Positions 35,797 through 44,364 of a stretch of DNA of 64,000 bases are shown piece after piece. The stretch is from Streptomyces sp. 135. Its GTDB lineage: Bacteria; Actinomycetota; Actinomycetes; Streptomycetales; Streptomycetaceae. The stretch is from positions 8,673,415 to 8,737,414 of the forward strand of contig NZ_CP075691.1 in assembly GCF_020026305.1 (NCBI RefSeq). Direction: 5' to 3'. The notes beneath the pieces were generated by a model, which saw only the letters and a list, made by a program, of their open reading frames with translations, had not been told where the DNA came from and searched no databases. Numbering within the stretch: the first letter of the stretch is position 1; the number at the start of each line of letters is the position of its first letter. The translations under genes and the position numbers were made by a program.

Positions 35797-36838
35797 TGCC
35801 CCGCCTCCTTTCGGGCCCCAGGGCGCCTATCAGCCCGTCGACCTCCAATTCGGTGAGCCAGTTGTCGACCGCGGCGATGGAGTCGTGCAGTGACGTGGGG
35901 CGGAACCCCAGCTCGCGCTGGGCTCGGCAGGTGTCGTAGAAGAGCCGGTTGACCGACAGCGCCGCGTTCTCGGGGACGAGGAACGGCGACCGCATCGGGT
36001 CCTTGCGCAGTGAGGCCACGATCGCGCCGACGCGGCCGGCGGCCCGGACCACGCTGTTGGGCACCGCCCGCTTCGGCGGCGCACACCCCACGACCTGCGC
36101 CACCTGGTGGAAGAGTTCGCGGTAGGTGAGGTTCACCGACGAGACGATGTAGCGGGATCCGGGCTCACCGCGTTCCATGGCGGCCCGCATGCCGAAGTTC
36201 ATGTCCTCGACCGAGGTGAAGGCGGCGCCGCCCAGGGGGTAGGCGACGAGCTTCCCCTGCCGGGCACTGTCGATGAGCATGGCCCAGCCGTAACGGCGGT
36301 CGCTGTACGGGGCGATGCAGGCACTGAGGTTGACGATCACCACTTCCGGGCCGTCCGCCCGCCATCCGCGCAGCAGTTCACGTTCCCCGGCCCGCTTGGT
36401 GATCATGTAACTGTTCCGGCAGCTGGAGCGGGAGATGTCGAAGTTCTCGTCGGCGATCTCACCGGGTGCGGGATAGCCGATGGCGGAGATGGAGGAGGCG
36501 TGCACGATCCGTCGGACCCCGGCCTTCTTCGCGGCCTTGACGAGGTTCGCGCAGCCGGTGACGTTGACCTCCTGCATCAGGGAGTGCAGCTTGTTGAGCG
36601 TGATGGCGATGCCGGCGAAGTGGTAGATCTCGTCGATGCCCTGGAGGGCGCTCTCCAGCGAGGCGAGGTCGGTGACGTCGCCCCGGCGGACCTCGCACCG
36701 GTGCAGGTGGTGCTCCAGGCCGCCCGGCCCCTCGCCCGGGCGCAGCAGGCAGACCACGTCCGCGCCGGACTCGATGAGGTGGCGGGCGAACGCCGAGCCG
36801 AGACTGCCGGTCGCTCCGGTGATCATCACGCGGGTCAC
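35765..36838 (-). CDS. NAD-dependent epimerase/dehydratase-type SDR
   Basis: This is a 357-residue extended short-chain dehydrogenase. The cofactor loop is MITGATGSLGSAFARHL near the N-terminus, followed by DIEYHFAGI-type DEIYHFAGIAI, ASSISAIGYPAPG with the catalytic serine, and the YxxxK pair in NSYMITKRAGE. The family oxidises or reduces sugar, steroid or beta-keto substrates; here a beta-ketoacyl intermediate is a reasonable guess, since the PKSs lack KR domains. GTG 36838 overlaps the GNAT stop (GTGA). The C-terminal 32 bases overlap the ligase gene. Confidence 0.88.
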   Translation of the reverse strand: MTRVMITGATGSLGSAFARHLIESGADVVCLLRPGEGPGGLEHHLHRCEVRRGDVTDLASLESALQGIDEIYHFAGIAITLNKLHSLMQEVNVTGCANLVKAAKKAGVRRIVHASSISAIGYPAPGEIADENFDISRSSCRNSYMITKRAGERELLRGWRADGPEVVIVNLSACIAPYSDRRYGWAMLIDSARQGKLVAYPLGGAAFTSVEDMNFGMRAAMERGEPGSRYIVSSVNLTYRELFHQVAQVVGCAPPKRAVPNSVVRAAGRVGAIVASLRKDPMRSPFLVPENAALSVNRLFYDTCRAQRELGFRPTSLHDSIAAVDNWLTELEVDGLIGALGPERRRGNALRSVTDHD

Positions 36839-37971
36839 GGCGCGAGGTCCTTCCCGTAGACGGCGTAGGTACGCGCGGGCCCGGTCCTGGTGTGTGCCAG
36901 ATAGGCCCTGCTCTGCCAGTTGTGCTCGTGGATCCACGTGGTGTGCATGTCGCGGTAGGAACCGACGCGGCCGAGGACGACCTTCGCGATCTCGCCGACC
37001 AGGACCCGTCCGACGCCCTGGCCCTCGAACTCGGGGCGGGCGCCCATCATCAGCACCACGGTGCCCCGGATGTTCGCCTTGAGTTCCTCGTAGCGGGCGG
37101 CGAACTCCTCGGTGACGGTGCCGCCGGCCACCTTCAGCAGCTCGTTGCCGTCGGCCGCGAGCATGACGAAGGCGACGGCCCGGCCCTCGTGCTCCACGAT
37201 GCGGGTCAGGCGCGGATCGATGAGCTCGCGCAGCTCGCCCAGCTGGAACCGCAGAACGGGCTTGCTGATCGGGACCATGTCGTGGTTCTCGGCGAACGAC
37301 GCCGCCAGCAGCCCTTGGACGAGGTCGACCTCGCTGTCCCAGCGCTCCGGATCCAGGTCCCGCACGGTCAGGCCGAGCCTGTCGCAGAGCTCCTCGCCCC
37401 GGCGGACGAGCGGCTCCATCATGCCCGCGTCGCGCTCGGCGACCCAGCTGAAGGTGTTCGTGCGGAAGTCGGGCCCGTAACCCGCGTCCTCCAGGAGCTG
37501 CCGGTAATAGGGCGGATTGTGCGGCTGGAAGACGGCCGGCTGGTCGTCGTAGCCCTCCACCAGCAACCCGAATTCCTGCGTCGCGCAGTACGAGTAGGGG
37601 CCGGCGGCCCGTTCCATGCCCCGCTCGGCGACCCAGGTCTCGGCCGTACGCAGCAGCACCGAGGCCACCTCGGGGTCGTTCACGCACTCGAACCAGCCGA
37701 AGAAGCCGGTCTTGCCGAAGCGCTCCACGTAGGCGGGGTCGATGGTGGTGGAGATCCGGCCGACGCTCTCGCCGGCGGAGTCGACCGCGAGGAAGTGCTC
37801 GATCTCCGCCTCCGCGAAGTACGGGTTGACCGCTGGGTCCATGAAACGGCGAATGTCAGAGGACAGCGGAGGAACCCATTGGTCATCGCCGAGCTCACGG
37901 TAAAGGTGTGGCGCGAAGTCGATGAATTCATCGATCATCTCGTCGCCGCGAACAGGAACCACTGACGGCAC
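36835..37971 (-). CDS. GNAT-superfamily N-acyltransferase-like protein
   Basis: The protein is 378 residues, about twice a single GNAT. It resembles a family of long GNAT proteins with an N-terminal region HLYRELGDDQWVPPLSSDIR, a central part PYSYCATQEFGLLVEGYDDQ, and a C-terminal acyl-CoA loop PEFEGQGVGRVLVGEIAKVV. The Q/RxxGxG/A-type loop is GQGVGR. Members transfer acyl groups to amines, so it could N-acylate the amine made by the aminotransferase fusion. It is the first gene of the operon. GTG 37971 is preceded by GGGAGGAAT, and the open frame above it holds no protein-like sequence. Confidence 0.75.
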   Translation of the reverse strand: MPSVVPVRGDEMIDEFIDFAPHLYRELGDDQWVPPLSSDIRRFMDPAVNPYFAEAEIEHFLAVDSAGESVGRISTTIDPAYVERFGKTGFFGWFECVNDPEVASVLLRTAETWVAERGMERAAGPYSYCATQEFGLLVEGYDDQPAVFQPHNPPYYRQLLEDAGYGPDFRTNTFSWVAERDAGMMEPLVRRGEELCDRLGLTVRDLDPERWDSEVDLVQGLLAASFAENHDMVPISKPVLRFQLGELRELIDPRLTRIVEHEGRAVAFVMLAADGNELLKVAGGTVTEEFAARYEELKANIRGTVVLMMGARPEFEGQGVGRVLVGEIAKVVLGRVGSYRDMHTTWIHEHNWQSRAYLAHTRTGPARTYAVYGKDLAP

Positions 37972-38247
37972 GGCTATTCCTCCCTGGCGGAAAAGCTGAG
38001 GGCGTTTTCGGAATGAGGCGCAGTGAAGCATGGTGGCGCGCGAATGGGCAATGAATTCCTGGCCGTCAGGCCCGTAATGTACCTGGCCCACCGCCTTGAC
38101 CTGCATCAATGCTCGCCGACATGGCATTCGTTCCCATCTGCATCCCGTTAATGGTAGTCATTTTCAGCATCCCCAAATGAATTGAGGCAGTCTGTAGAAA
38201 ACACTTTGAGGTCGTGTTAGTTTCTCCGACGAAGGAGGTGATGGGCC
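37972..38247. promoter_or_regulatory. Divergent promoter region of the biosynthetic cluster
   Basis: This 276-base gap separates the eleven-gene minus-strand operon from the plus-strand KAS operon, so it must carry both promoters. It is more AT-rich than its surroundings around 38120-38230 (for example AAATGAATTGAGG and GTAGAAAACACTTT). At 38232-38242 AAGGAGGTGAT matches the 16S rRNA 3' end completely, six bases before the KASIII ATG. I could not define a conserved operator. Confidence 0.6.
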
Positions 38248-39255
38248 ATGCGGAAAAGTGCTGTGCTCTGCGGTCTCGGCGCCTATCTGCCGGAAAAGGT
38301 GGTGACCAACGACGACCTCGCGAAAATCATGGACACCACGGACGAGTGGATAAGCAGCCGTACCGGAATCCGGGAACGCCGAGTCGTCGAACCCGGCGTC
38401 TCGACCGGGGATCTCGCCGTCCACGCCGGGGCTCGGGCACTGAAATCCGCCGGCGGTGAACCCGCCGATCTGGTGATCCTCGCGACGAGCACGCCGGACC
38501 ACCCGTGTCCCGCCACCGCGCCCTTCGTTGCGCACCGGCTGGGCCTCGTGGACACCCCGGCGTGGGATCTGTCCGCCGTGTGCAGCGGCTTCCTGTACGG
38601 GCTGTCCGCCGCGAGCAGCTTCATCACGGCCGGCAGCGCGCGACGGGTCCTGCTCATCGGGGCGGACGCGTTCTCCACGATCCTGGCGCCGGCCGACCGC
38701 GGCACCCGGCCCATCTTCGGGGACGGGGCGGGCGCCGTCGTCCTGCGCCCCGGCGACCCGGACGAGCCCGGCGCACTGGGGCCCTCGGTACTCGGCAGTG
38801 ACGGCTCGCTCAGAGAGCTGATCACCGTACGGGCCGGTGGGTCCAGGGAACCCCTCGACCCGGCCGATCCGGAACAGGAGGGCCGGTACTTCACCATGCG
38901 GGGGAGGTCCGTCTTCCGGCACGCCGTCGCCCGTATGACCGCCGCCACCACGGAGGTGCGCGAGCGTGCCGGCTGGCGCCCCGAGGACGTCGACTGCCTC
39001 GTCGCGCACCAGGCCAATCGGCGCATCCTCCAAGCCGTCGCCGAGCGTCTGGCGCTGCCCATGGAGCGCTGCGCGCTCCACCTCGACCGCGTCGGGAACA
39101 CGGCCGCGGCATCCATCCCGCTCGCCATGGCCGACGCGGTCGCCGACGGACGGCTCAAGTCCGGACACCGGGTGCTCCTGACCGCCTACGGCGGGGGAGC
39201 CACCTGGGGCGCGGCCGCGCTCTCCTGGCCGAGCATCACACCGCAGCCCGCCTGA
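38248..39255 (+). CDS. 3-Oxoacyl-ACP synthase III (KASIII/FabH-like)
   Basis: The enzyme is 335 residues. It condenses a starter acyl-CoA with malonyl-ACP. The triad is visible: Cys at about 112 in DLSAVCSGFLYGL, His in AHQANRRI and Asn in RVGNTAAAS. GDGAGAVVLRP and the GGGATWGAAALSW ending are typical. ATG 38248 has a perfect ribosome site. Because an ACP and a KASII follow, it is probably a dedicated starter enzyme for the cluster rather than the housekeeping FabH. Confidence 0.94.
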   Translation: MRKSAVLCGLGAYLPEKVVTNDDLAKIMDTTDEWISSRTGIRERRVVEPGVSTGDLAVHAGARALKSAGGEPADLVILATSTPDHPCPATAPFVAHRLGLVDTPAWDLSAVCSGFLYGLSAASSFITAGSARRVLLIGADAFSTILAPADRGTRPIFGDGAGAVVLRPGDPDEPGALGPSVLGSDGSLRELITVRAGGSREPLDPADPEQEGRYFTMRGRSVFRHAVARMTAATTEVRERAGWRPEDVDCLVAHQANRRILQAVAERLALPMERCALHLDRVGNTAAASIPLAMADAVADGRLKSGHRVLLTAYGGGATWGAAALSWPSITPQPA

Positions 39256-39283
39256 CGCCGTCGCGCCAGGCATGGCTCACAGC

Positions 39284-39311
39284 CACAACCCACACGTCAC
39301 AACCCACACGT
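39284..39311. repeat. Two tandem copies of a 14-bp unit between KASIII and ACP genes
   Basis: The unit CACAACCCACACGT is directly repeated, followed by related CACACGT/CGTCACAC pieces up to about 39330. It lies in the 91-base leader of the ACP gene. It may modulate mRNA structure or be replication slippage; no function can be assigned. Confidence 0.5.
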
Positions 39312-39346
39312 CACACGTAACGCGTCACACGACCGAAGGGAACACC

Positions 39347-39631
39347 GTGACTGCCTTTGTGCACCCCTCCGCCGAGCAGCTCCAGGACCAGCTGCGCTCC
39401 GAGCTCGTCACGCGCTTCGGTGTCGAGGGCACCGACGTCACTCCGGAGATGACCTTCGGAGATCTCGGACTCGACTCCCTGGCGCTGGTGGAACTCTCCG
39501 ATGTGCTCCAGAGCGTGCTGGAGGTCCCCATCGCCGACGACGACTTCAACGGCGAGCAGACGATCGCCGACGTCGTCACGCTCCTCCAGGACAAGCTGAT
39601 CGAACACGCGGGCGCTCAGGGCCAGGTATGA
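39347..39631 (+). CDS. Acyl carrier protein
   Basis: The 94-residue ACP has its phosphopantetheine serine in TFGDLGLDSLALVELSDVLQ. GTG 39347 follows GAAGGGAAC; an ATG at 39272 in the same frame would add a His/Thr-rich stretch encoded by the tandem repeat and is unlikely. It overlaps the KASII start (ATGA). It likely serves KASIII and KASII as their carrier, separate from the ACP of the ligase. Confidence 0.92.
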   Translation: MTAFVHPSAEQLQDQLRSELVTRFGVEGTDVTPEMTFGDLGLDSLALVELSDVLQSVLEVPIADDDFNGEQTIADVVTLLQDKLIEHAGAQGQV

Positions 39632-40962
39632 GTCACGCGCCGCACATCCGAGCTGTCGAAGGGACAGCTGTGACTGCCATGTCTGCTGTGGCAGACGTGA
39701 CTGCCGGGCGGTCGCGGGGCGGCCCGAGTGGGCGCCGTGCGGAGCCCTTCCACGCCGCCATCACCGGGATCGGCATGATCACCGCGGCTGGCCAGGACAC
39801 CGCCCGGACCTGGCAGGCCGTCGTGGAGGGCCGCCCCACGACGGCGGTGATCCCGGAACTGGCCGGGATGCCGGTCCAACTGGCCTGCCAGGCTTCGGCG
39901 TTCGACGGGGACGCGGTCCTCGGCCGACGTGCGGCCTGGCGGCTGGACCGCTGCACCCAGATGGCGCTGGTCGCGGGCCGTGAGGCGGTCGCCGACGCCG
40001 GGCTCGTCCCGGGGGAGTGGGACGGGACTCGCGTCGGCACCGTGCTCGGTTCCGCGCTGGGCGGCATCGGCACCTGGCAGCGCGAGTACGACCGGCTGCG
40101 CGAGCTCGGACCCGAGCGGATCTCGCCGCTGACCATCCCCATGTCCCTGCCCAACCTGATCGCCGGTCAGATGGCCACCGACCTGCACGCCCGCGGACCC
40201 AGTCTGGTCACCAGCACGGCCTGCGCGTCCGGGACCACCGCGCTCGGAATCGCTCGTGACCTGCTGCGTCACGATAGTTGCGACATCGTGCTCACCGGAG
40301 GCGCCGAGTCCAGCCTCGTGCACTCGGTCGTCGCCGCCTTCGCACGCGCGGGAGCACTGTCCCGCAACACCGCCGACCCCGACAGGGCCTCGCGCCCCTT
40401 CGACGTCGACCGGGACGGATTCGTCATCGCCGAGGCCGCCACCATCCTGGTTCTCGAACACCCCGACCACGCGCGTGCACGGGGCGCCCACGTGTACGCG
40501 TATGTCAGCGGATACGGAGCGTCGGCCGACGCCGGCCACGAGACGCGTCCCGACCCGGAGGGAGCGGGCGCCCAGCGCGCGGTGGAAGCCGCCCTGCGGG
40601 ACGCCGAGTTGTTCCCGACCGAGGTCGACCACGTCAACGCCCACGGAACGTCGACGCCGCTGAACGACCTCGCCGAGGGGCGGATGGTGCGGCGCGTCAT
40701 CGGCGGGCACCCCCTGGTCACCGCGGCGAAAGGGGTCACCGGTCACTCCCTCGGAGCGGCCGGAGCCGTGGAGGCCGCGCTCACCGCCCTCACGCTCAGC
40801 CACCAGATCGTGCCGCCCACAGCGGGCCTGCGGGAGACGGACCCGGCCGTCGATCTCGACGTCGTACGAGACACCGCACGCGAGGAGAGGATAGAGGCAG
40901 CCCTGAGCAATTCCTTCGGATTCGGCGGCCAGAACGCCGCTCTCATCCTCACCCGGGCTTAG
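39628..40962 (+). CDS. 3-Oxoacyl-ACP synthase II (KASII/FabF-like)
   Basis: This 444-residue elongating ketosynthase has Cys at about 199 in TSTACASGTTALG, the first His in VNAHGTSTPLND, and the second in AKGVTGHSLGAAGAVEAA. SNSFGFGGQNAALIL ends the protein, as usual for FabF and type II KS-alpha. About 40 N-terminal residues precede the conserved ITGIGMIT. No chain-length-factor partner is present, so it may act alone as in fatty acid synthesis. ATG 39628 is coupled to the ACP stop. Confidence 0.94.
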   Translation: MSHAPHIRAVEGTAVTAMSAVADVTAGRSRGGPSGRRAEPFHAAITGIGMITAAGQDTARTWQAVVEGRPTTAVIPELAGMPVQLACQASAFDGDAVLGRRAAWRLDRCTQMALVAGREAVADAGLVPGEWDGTRVGTVLGSALGGIGTWQREYDRLRELGPERISPLTIPMSLPNLIAGQMATDLHARGPSLVTSTACASGTTALGIARDLLRHDSCDIVLTGGAESSLVHSVVAAFARAGALSRNTADPDRASRPFDVDRDGFVIAEAATILVLEHPDHARARGAHVYAYVSGYGASADAGHETRPDPEGAGAQRAVEAALRDAELFPTEVDHVNAHGTSTPLNDLAEGRMVRRVIGGHPLVTAAKGVTGHSLGAAGAVEAALTALTLSHQIVPPTAGLRETDPAVDLDVVRDTAREERIEAALSNSFGFGGQNAALILTRA

Positions 40963-40970
40963 GGGCTGCC

Positions 40971-42296
40971 ATGCGATACGTACATCTGGCCGCCGCGGAC
41001 GCGAATGTGCAGTTGGTCATCGATGTGCTGCCCGCGCTCCTGGTCATTCTGATCCTCTCCGCCCTGTGCGGAAAGCTGTTCGTCATGCTGGGCCAGCCCC
41101 GGGTCCTCGGCGAGATGGTCGCCGGCATCCTGCTCGGTCCCACCCTGCTGGGACGGGTGGCACCAGATGTCCAGAACTCGTTGTTCAGCGCGGAGGTGAA
41201 GCCCGTCCTCTACGTGCTCAGCACGATCGGGCTGACGTTGTTCATGTTCCTCGTGGGCCTGGGCCTGGACCATCACACCGCCCCCAAGGGTTACCAGGGC
41301 ACGGCCGTGTACATCGCCGTGGCGAGCATCCTGCCCGCGATCGTCGTGGGGTGCGGGGTGGGCCTGCTCTTCTACGAGAGCCTCTCGCTCGACGACGTCA
41401 GCCCGGCGATGTTCGCGCTGTTCGTCGGCGGAGCCCTCTCGGTGACGGCCTTCCCGATGCTCGCTCGCATGCTGTTCGACAACGGGTTGGAGCGAACTCC
41501 CCTGGGGATCCTGGCGCTTTTGGCCGCGGCAGTCGACGACGCCGTCGCCTGGTGCCTGCTGGCCTTCCTCATCGCCTTCCACAAGGGCGGGGGTTTCGAC
41601 GAGAGCATGCGTACCGTGCTGCTCGCCGCGGCTTTCACCGTCGTCGTCATGACCGCGGGCCGACGCCTGCTGGGCAAGCTGGGCGAACGGGTCGAGCGCG
41701 GCGGCATGCTGACCAGTGGTCAGTTCTGCGCCGTGCTGGTGATGGTGCTCGGCGCGGGCCTGCTCACCGAGCAGATCGGTGTCTACGCGGTGTTCGGCGG
41801 ATTCCTGGTCGGTCTGGCCATGCCCCGCGGTGCGGTGCTCCGACGTGCCCTGCGCGAACGTCTCCTGGACACCGTGCAGGTCCTGCTCGTGCCCATCTTC
41901 TTCGCGTTCTCCGGCCTCAACACCAAGATCGACGGGTTCACCGAGGTCGCCACGGTCGTGCCGCTCCTCGCTCTGATCCTCGCCGCCTTCGTCGGCAAGT
42001 ACGCGGGCTGCATCGCGGTGATGAAGGCGCGGGGCTTCAGCTGGCGCGAAGGGTCCGCCGTGGGCTCCCTGATGAACGCCCGGGGGCTCATGATTCTTGT
42101 TTTCATCAACGTGGGGTTTGCACAAGGCGTCATCGGCCAGGAGGCGTTCTCCCTATTGGTGCTGGTCGCGCTCGTTACGACTGGTAGCGCGCTCCCGCTG
42201 TGCAAACTCTCGTTGGGCGGAAAATGGCCCCTGGCGAACGACGATGACCAGAACCGAGCGGTATCGGTTAGCGTGGACAGCCGAACCAGCATTTGA
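40971..42296 (+). CDS. CPA2-type cation/proton antiporter
   Basis: The 441-residue membrane protein has about 12 hydrophobic segments. It carries the Kef/Nha features GQPRVLGEMVAGILLGPTLL, LFMFLVGLGLD, the ion-binding ALLAAAVDDAVAWCLLAF (Asp-Asp pair) and YAVFGGFLVGLAMPRG. It lacks a TrkA-N domain. ATG 40971 follows the KASII stop by 8 bases, so it belongs to the same transcript. Antiporters occur in several Streptomyces antibiotic clusters and may protect the host from an ionophore-like or amphiphilic amine product. Confidence 0.9.
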   Translation: MRYVHLAAADANVQLVIDVLPALLVILILSALCGKLFVMLGQPRVLGEMVAGILLGPTLLGRVAPDVQNSLFSAEVKPVLYVLSTIGLTLFMFLVGLGLDHHTAPKGYQGTAVYIAVASILPAIVVGCGVGLLFYESLSLDDVSPAMFALFVGGALSVTAFPMLARMLFDNGLERTPLGILALLAAAVDDAVAWCLLAFLIAFHKGGGFDESMRTVLLAAAFTVVVMTAGRRLLGKLGERVERGGMLTSGQFCAVLVMVLGAGLLTEQIGVYAVFGGFLVGLAMPRGAVLRRALRERLLDTVQVLLVPIFFAFSGLNTKIDGFTEVATVVPLLALILAAFVGKYAGCIAVMKARGFSWREGSAVGSLMNARGLMILVFINVGFAQGVIGQEAFSLLVLVALVTTGSALPLCKLSLGGKWPLANDDDQNRAVSVSVDSRTSI

Positions 42297-42362
42297 GCGC
42301 TCAAACATCCAAGTGACTGATGAGCGATGCAGCTACGTGAAGCCGACGGGGGAAGGCTGCAG

Positions 42363-42755
42363 ATGGAGCACGCTGGCCTATTGAGAACAGTTGTCGGGTG
42401 GCTGCTGCCCCTGTTGATGTGCGGGCACGCGCTGATGGGCCACGCCGCACCACTGGCGCAGACCCAGCCGCCACCCACGTCGGCCACGGCGCCGGCTCAG
42501 AAGCATGAGGGCAGCGAGAGGCATCACGACGGGCCCTCGGCTCCCGGCGCGGTCTGCGAGCGCGAGGGTGAGGTGGCCCTTCAAACGCAGCGGATGTCAC
42601 ATCCGTGTGCCGCCGAGCCGCCGCCCTTGGTCTCACTGGACCCACAGACGAGCAAGGCGCCACGCGCCCCACCACTGGGGCGCCTCGCGGCACACCAACC
42701 CACACTCCTGCACGACAGCACCACCAGGTCGAAGCTTCAAATGTGGTTGCTCTGA
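42363..42755 (+). CDS. Small hypothetical membrane or secreted protein
   Basis: The frame has 130 codons from ATG 42363, preceded by GGGGGAAGG. The first 30 residues (MEHAGLLRTVVGWLLPLLM...) form a hydrophobic signal or anchor. The rest is Pro/His/Gln-rich and low in order (PPPTSATAPAQKHEGSERHH). It has two cysteines in CEREGEV and HPCAAEPPP. I do not recognise it. It lies 66 bases after the antiporter gene and 57 before the carbonic anhydrase gene. Coding status is probable but not certain. Confidence 0.5.
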   Translation: MEHAGLLRTVVGWLLPLLMCGHALMGHAAPLAQTQPPPTSATAPAQKHEGSERHHDGPSAPGAVCEREGEVALQTQRMSHPCAAEPPPLVSLDPQTSKAPRAPPLGRLAAHQPTLLHDSTTRSKLQMWLL

Positions 42756-42812
42756 CACGGCCACGATCAGACGCGTTCTGTTCGTACACCGCCGCGACAG
42801 AGGGACGACATC

Positions 42813-43445
42813 ATGCACACGCACACCCCACGTTCATCCCGGTCGGCTCTGCCGCGCCAGAGCCCGCGAACTCGCGACCGGCTGGGCAAGGAACTGCCGA
42901 AGGTCCTGTTCATCTCCTGCACGGAATCCCGACTGGCGCCGCAGAGGTTCGTCGCCCACCCGGACCAGATCTACGAGGTGCGCAACATAGGGAACATCGT
43001 CCTCCCCTATAACCCCCGCATCGTCTCGGGAGACATAGCCACGATCGAATACACGCTCACCCTCCCGAACCTCAGCGACGTCGTCATCTCGGGGCACTCC
43101 GGCTGCACCGCGGTGGCCGCACTGCTCGCCCAGAAAAGCGTCTCCTCCTGCATGCGGAGGTGGCTCTTCGTCGGAAACTCCCGGGCGGCCAGCCGAGAAG
43201 CCGTCGGGGCGCGGATCGGCGCGGCACTCGACGCCGAGGCGTGCGAGCGAGCGGCCCGCGCCCACCTGCTGACACAGCTGGCCAACCTGGCCGGCTACCC
43301 CGGTCTGGAGTCCGGCCGGCGAGGCGGGGACCTCCGCCTGCGGGCGCTGTTCCACTCCTCCGAGACCGGAGCGACCGACATCTACTCCCCGCGGGACAAC
43401 TCCTTTGTCCCGCTGACTCATGCGGTGGCCGGCGCGGCGCGGTGA
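42813..43445 (+). CDS. Beta-class carbonic anhydrase
   Basis: The 210-residue enzyme hydrates CO2. Zinc ligands are the Cys in LFISCTESRLAPQRF and the His and Cys of VVISGHSGCTAVAALL. The usual CxDSR dyad is CTESR here, with Glu replacing the catalytic Asp, which may lower or change activity. VRNIGNIVLPY matches the family's RNAGNxV. ATG 42813 follows GAGGGACGACATC. The C-terminus (TDIYSPRDNSFVPLTH) is as in short Streptomyces members. Confidence 0.85.
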   Translation: MHTHTPRSSRSALPRQSPRTRDRLGKELPKVLFISCTESRLAPQRFVAHPDQIYEVRNIGNIVLPYNPRIVSGDIATIEYTLTLPNLSDVVISGHSGCTAVAALLAQKSVSSCMRRWLFVGNSRAASREAVGARIGAALDAEACERAARAHLLTQLANLAGYPGLESGRRGGDLRLRALFHSSETGATDIYSPRDNSFVPLTHAVAGAAR

Positions 43446-43464
43446 ATCTCCCTCAGAGCGGTTC

Positions 43465-44160
43465 GCCGAGACGGAACGACGAGCCGGCTTGGCGGCGGGT
43501 AGTCCATTGCCCGCCGACGCCGAATGCCTTCGCCCTCACCTGGTGGGCATCGACGTGAAGATGGCCTTCGCCGCTGGAGCGAACGGCCTCACGGTCGGCC
43601 TTGGAGCGCCGACGCACGTCAAGAATCCCGTCTTCGATCCGGAACTGCCTGGTCCCTGGCTGGTCGACCTGAGCCACGTCGACCTGTCCCGCGTGAAGGT
43701 GGCCAAGGACAAATGGGCGCAGCTGGACGCCGGGCTGCTGCCCAGTCCGTTCACGCCGAAGGACGAGCGCCCGGAAGGGCCGGCCTGGTACGCCACGCCG
43801 ACCCTCGCGTACGCAGTGGAGCCCGGCTACGACGTCGCGCCGGTCGAGGCGTACGTCCGCCACGACAACGGCCGCTACCTGGACGCCTGGTACAACCGGC
43901 TGCGCGATGCCCACCTCGCCACGATGGCGCCGACCTCGGCGTGCACGCGGACCTGTCGCCGGCCGACTTCCTCGCGGCGATGGACGGCTACCGGCAGCGT
44001 GCTCTCAGCTGGCGATCGTGGTGTCCGTGATCAAGGCGACAGTGAAGGGGGCATCGGCAAGCTGCGCGAGCGTCCGCGCGGGGAGGGCTGGAAGCCCGGG
44101 CAGCCGTGGCGGGCCCTTGCCCGGCCCACCTGGCGCCCGGACGTCCGCGCCGCCTGGGTG
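43465..44160 (+). pseudogene. Telomere-associated protein (Tap) remnant
   Basis: The stretch encodes ADAECLRPHLVGIDVKMAFA, PELPGPWLVDLSHVDLSRVK, RPEGPAWYATPTLAYAVEPG and WRALARPTWRPDVRAA, which match the C-terminal half of Tap, the partner of the terminal protein Tpg in replicating Streptomyces telomeres. The frame changes at least three times: after HLATMA near 43925, near 43995, and near 44040. Each piece continues the family in a new frame. Both ends are missing. It is a decayed copy, probably from a linear plasmid or arm. Confidence 0.8.
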
Positions 44161-44169
44161 GCCTGCTTC

Positions 44170-44197
44170 GCCGGCGCGGCGAGCGCCGGCCTTTTTC
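44170..44197 (+). terminator. Rho-independent terminator with U-tract
   Basis: GCCGGCGC (44170-44177) and GCGCCGGC (44183-44190) form a perfect 8-bp stem with a 5-base loop, followed by CTTTTTCC. This is the clearest intrinsic terminator in the window. It lies where homology to Tap stops. Confidence 0.75.
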
Positions 44198-44364
44198 CAC
44201 CTTGCGTAGCTGCGCCCAATCAACGTCGCGGTGTGCGGGGATGACCGCGTCGACGGACACTGTGGTGCAGAGCGCGATGTCGACGGTCCCGGCCCGGCTG
44301 CGCCGAAGCGGACCTCGATCGACTGCGGAAACGCAACCTCTAGGCCGTGTCCCTTTGATCGGAT

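Noticed and set aside
43988..44260. Minus-strand ORF beginning MSVDAVIPAHRD as a transposase fragment
   Set aside because: No catalytic motif follows, and the stretch spans the terminator and the Tap remnant.
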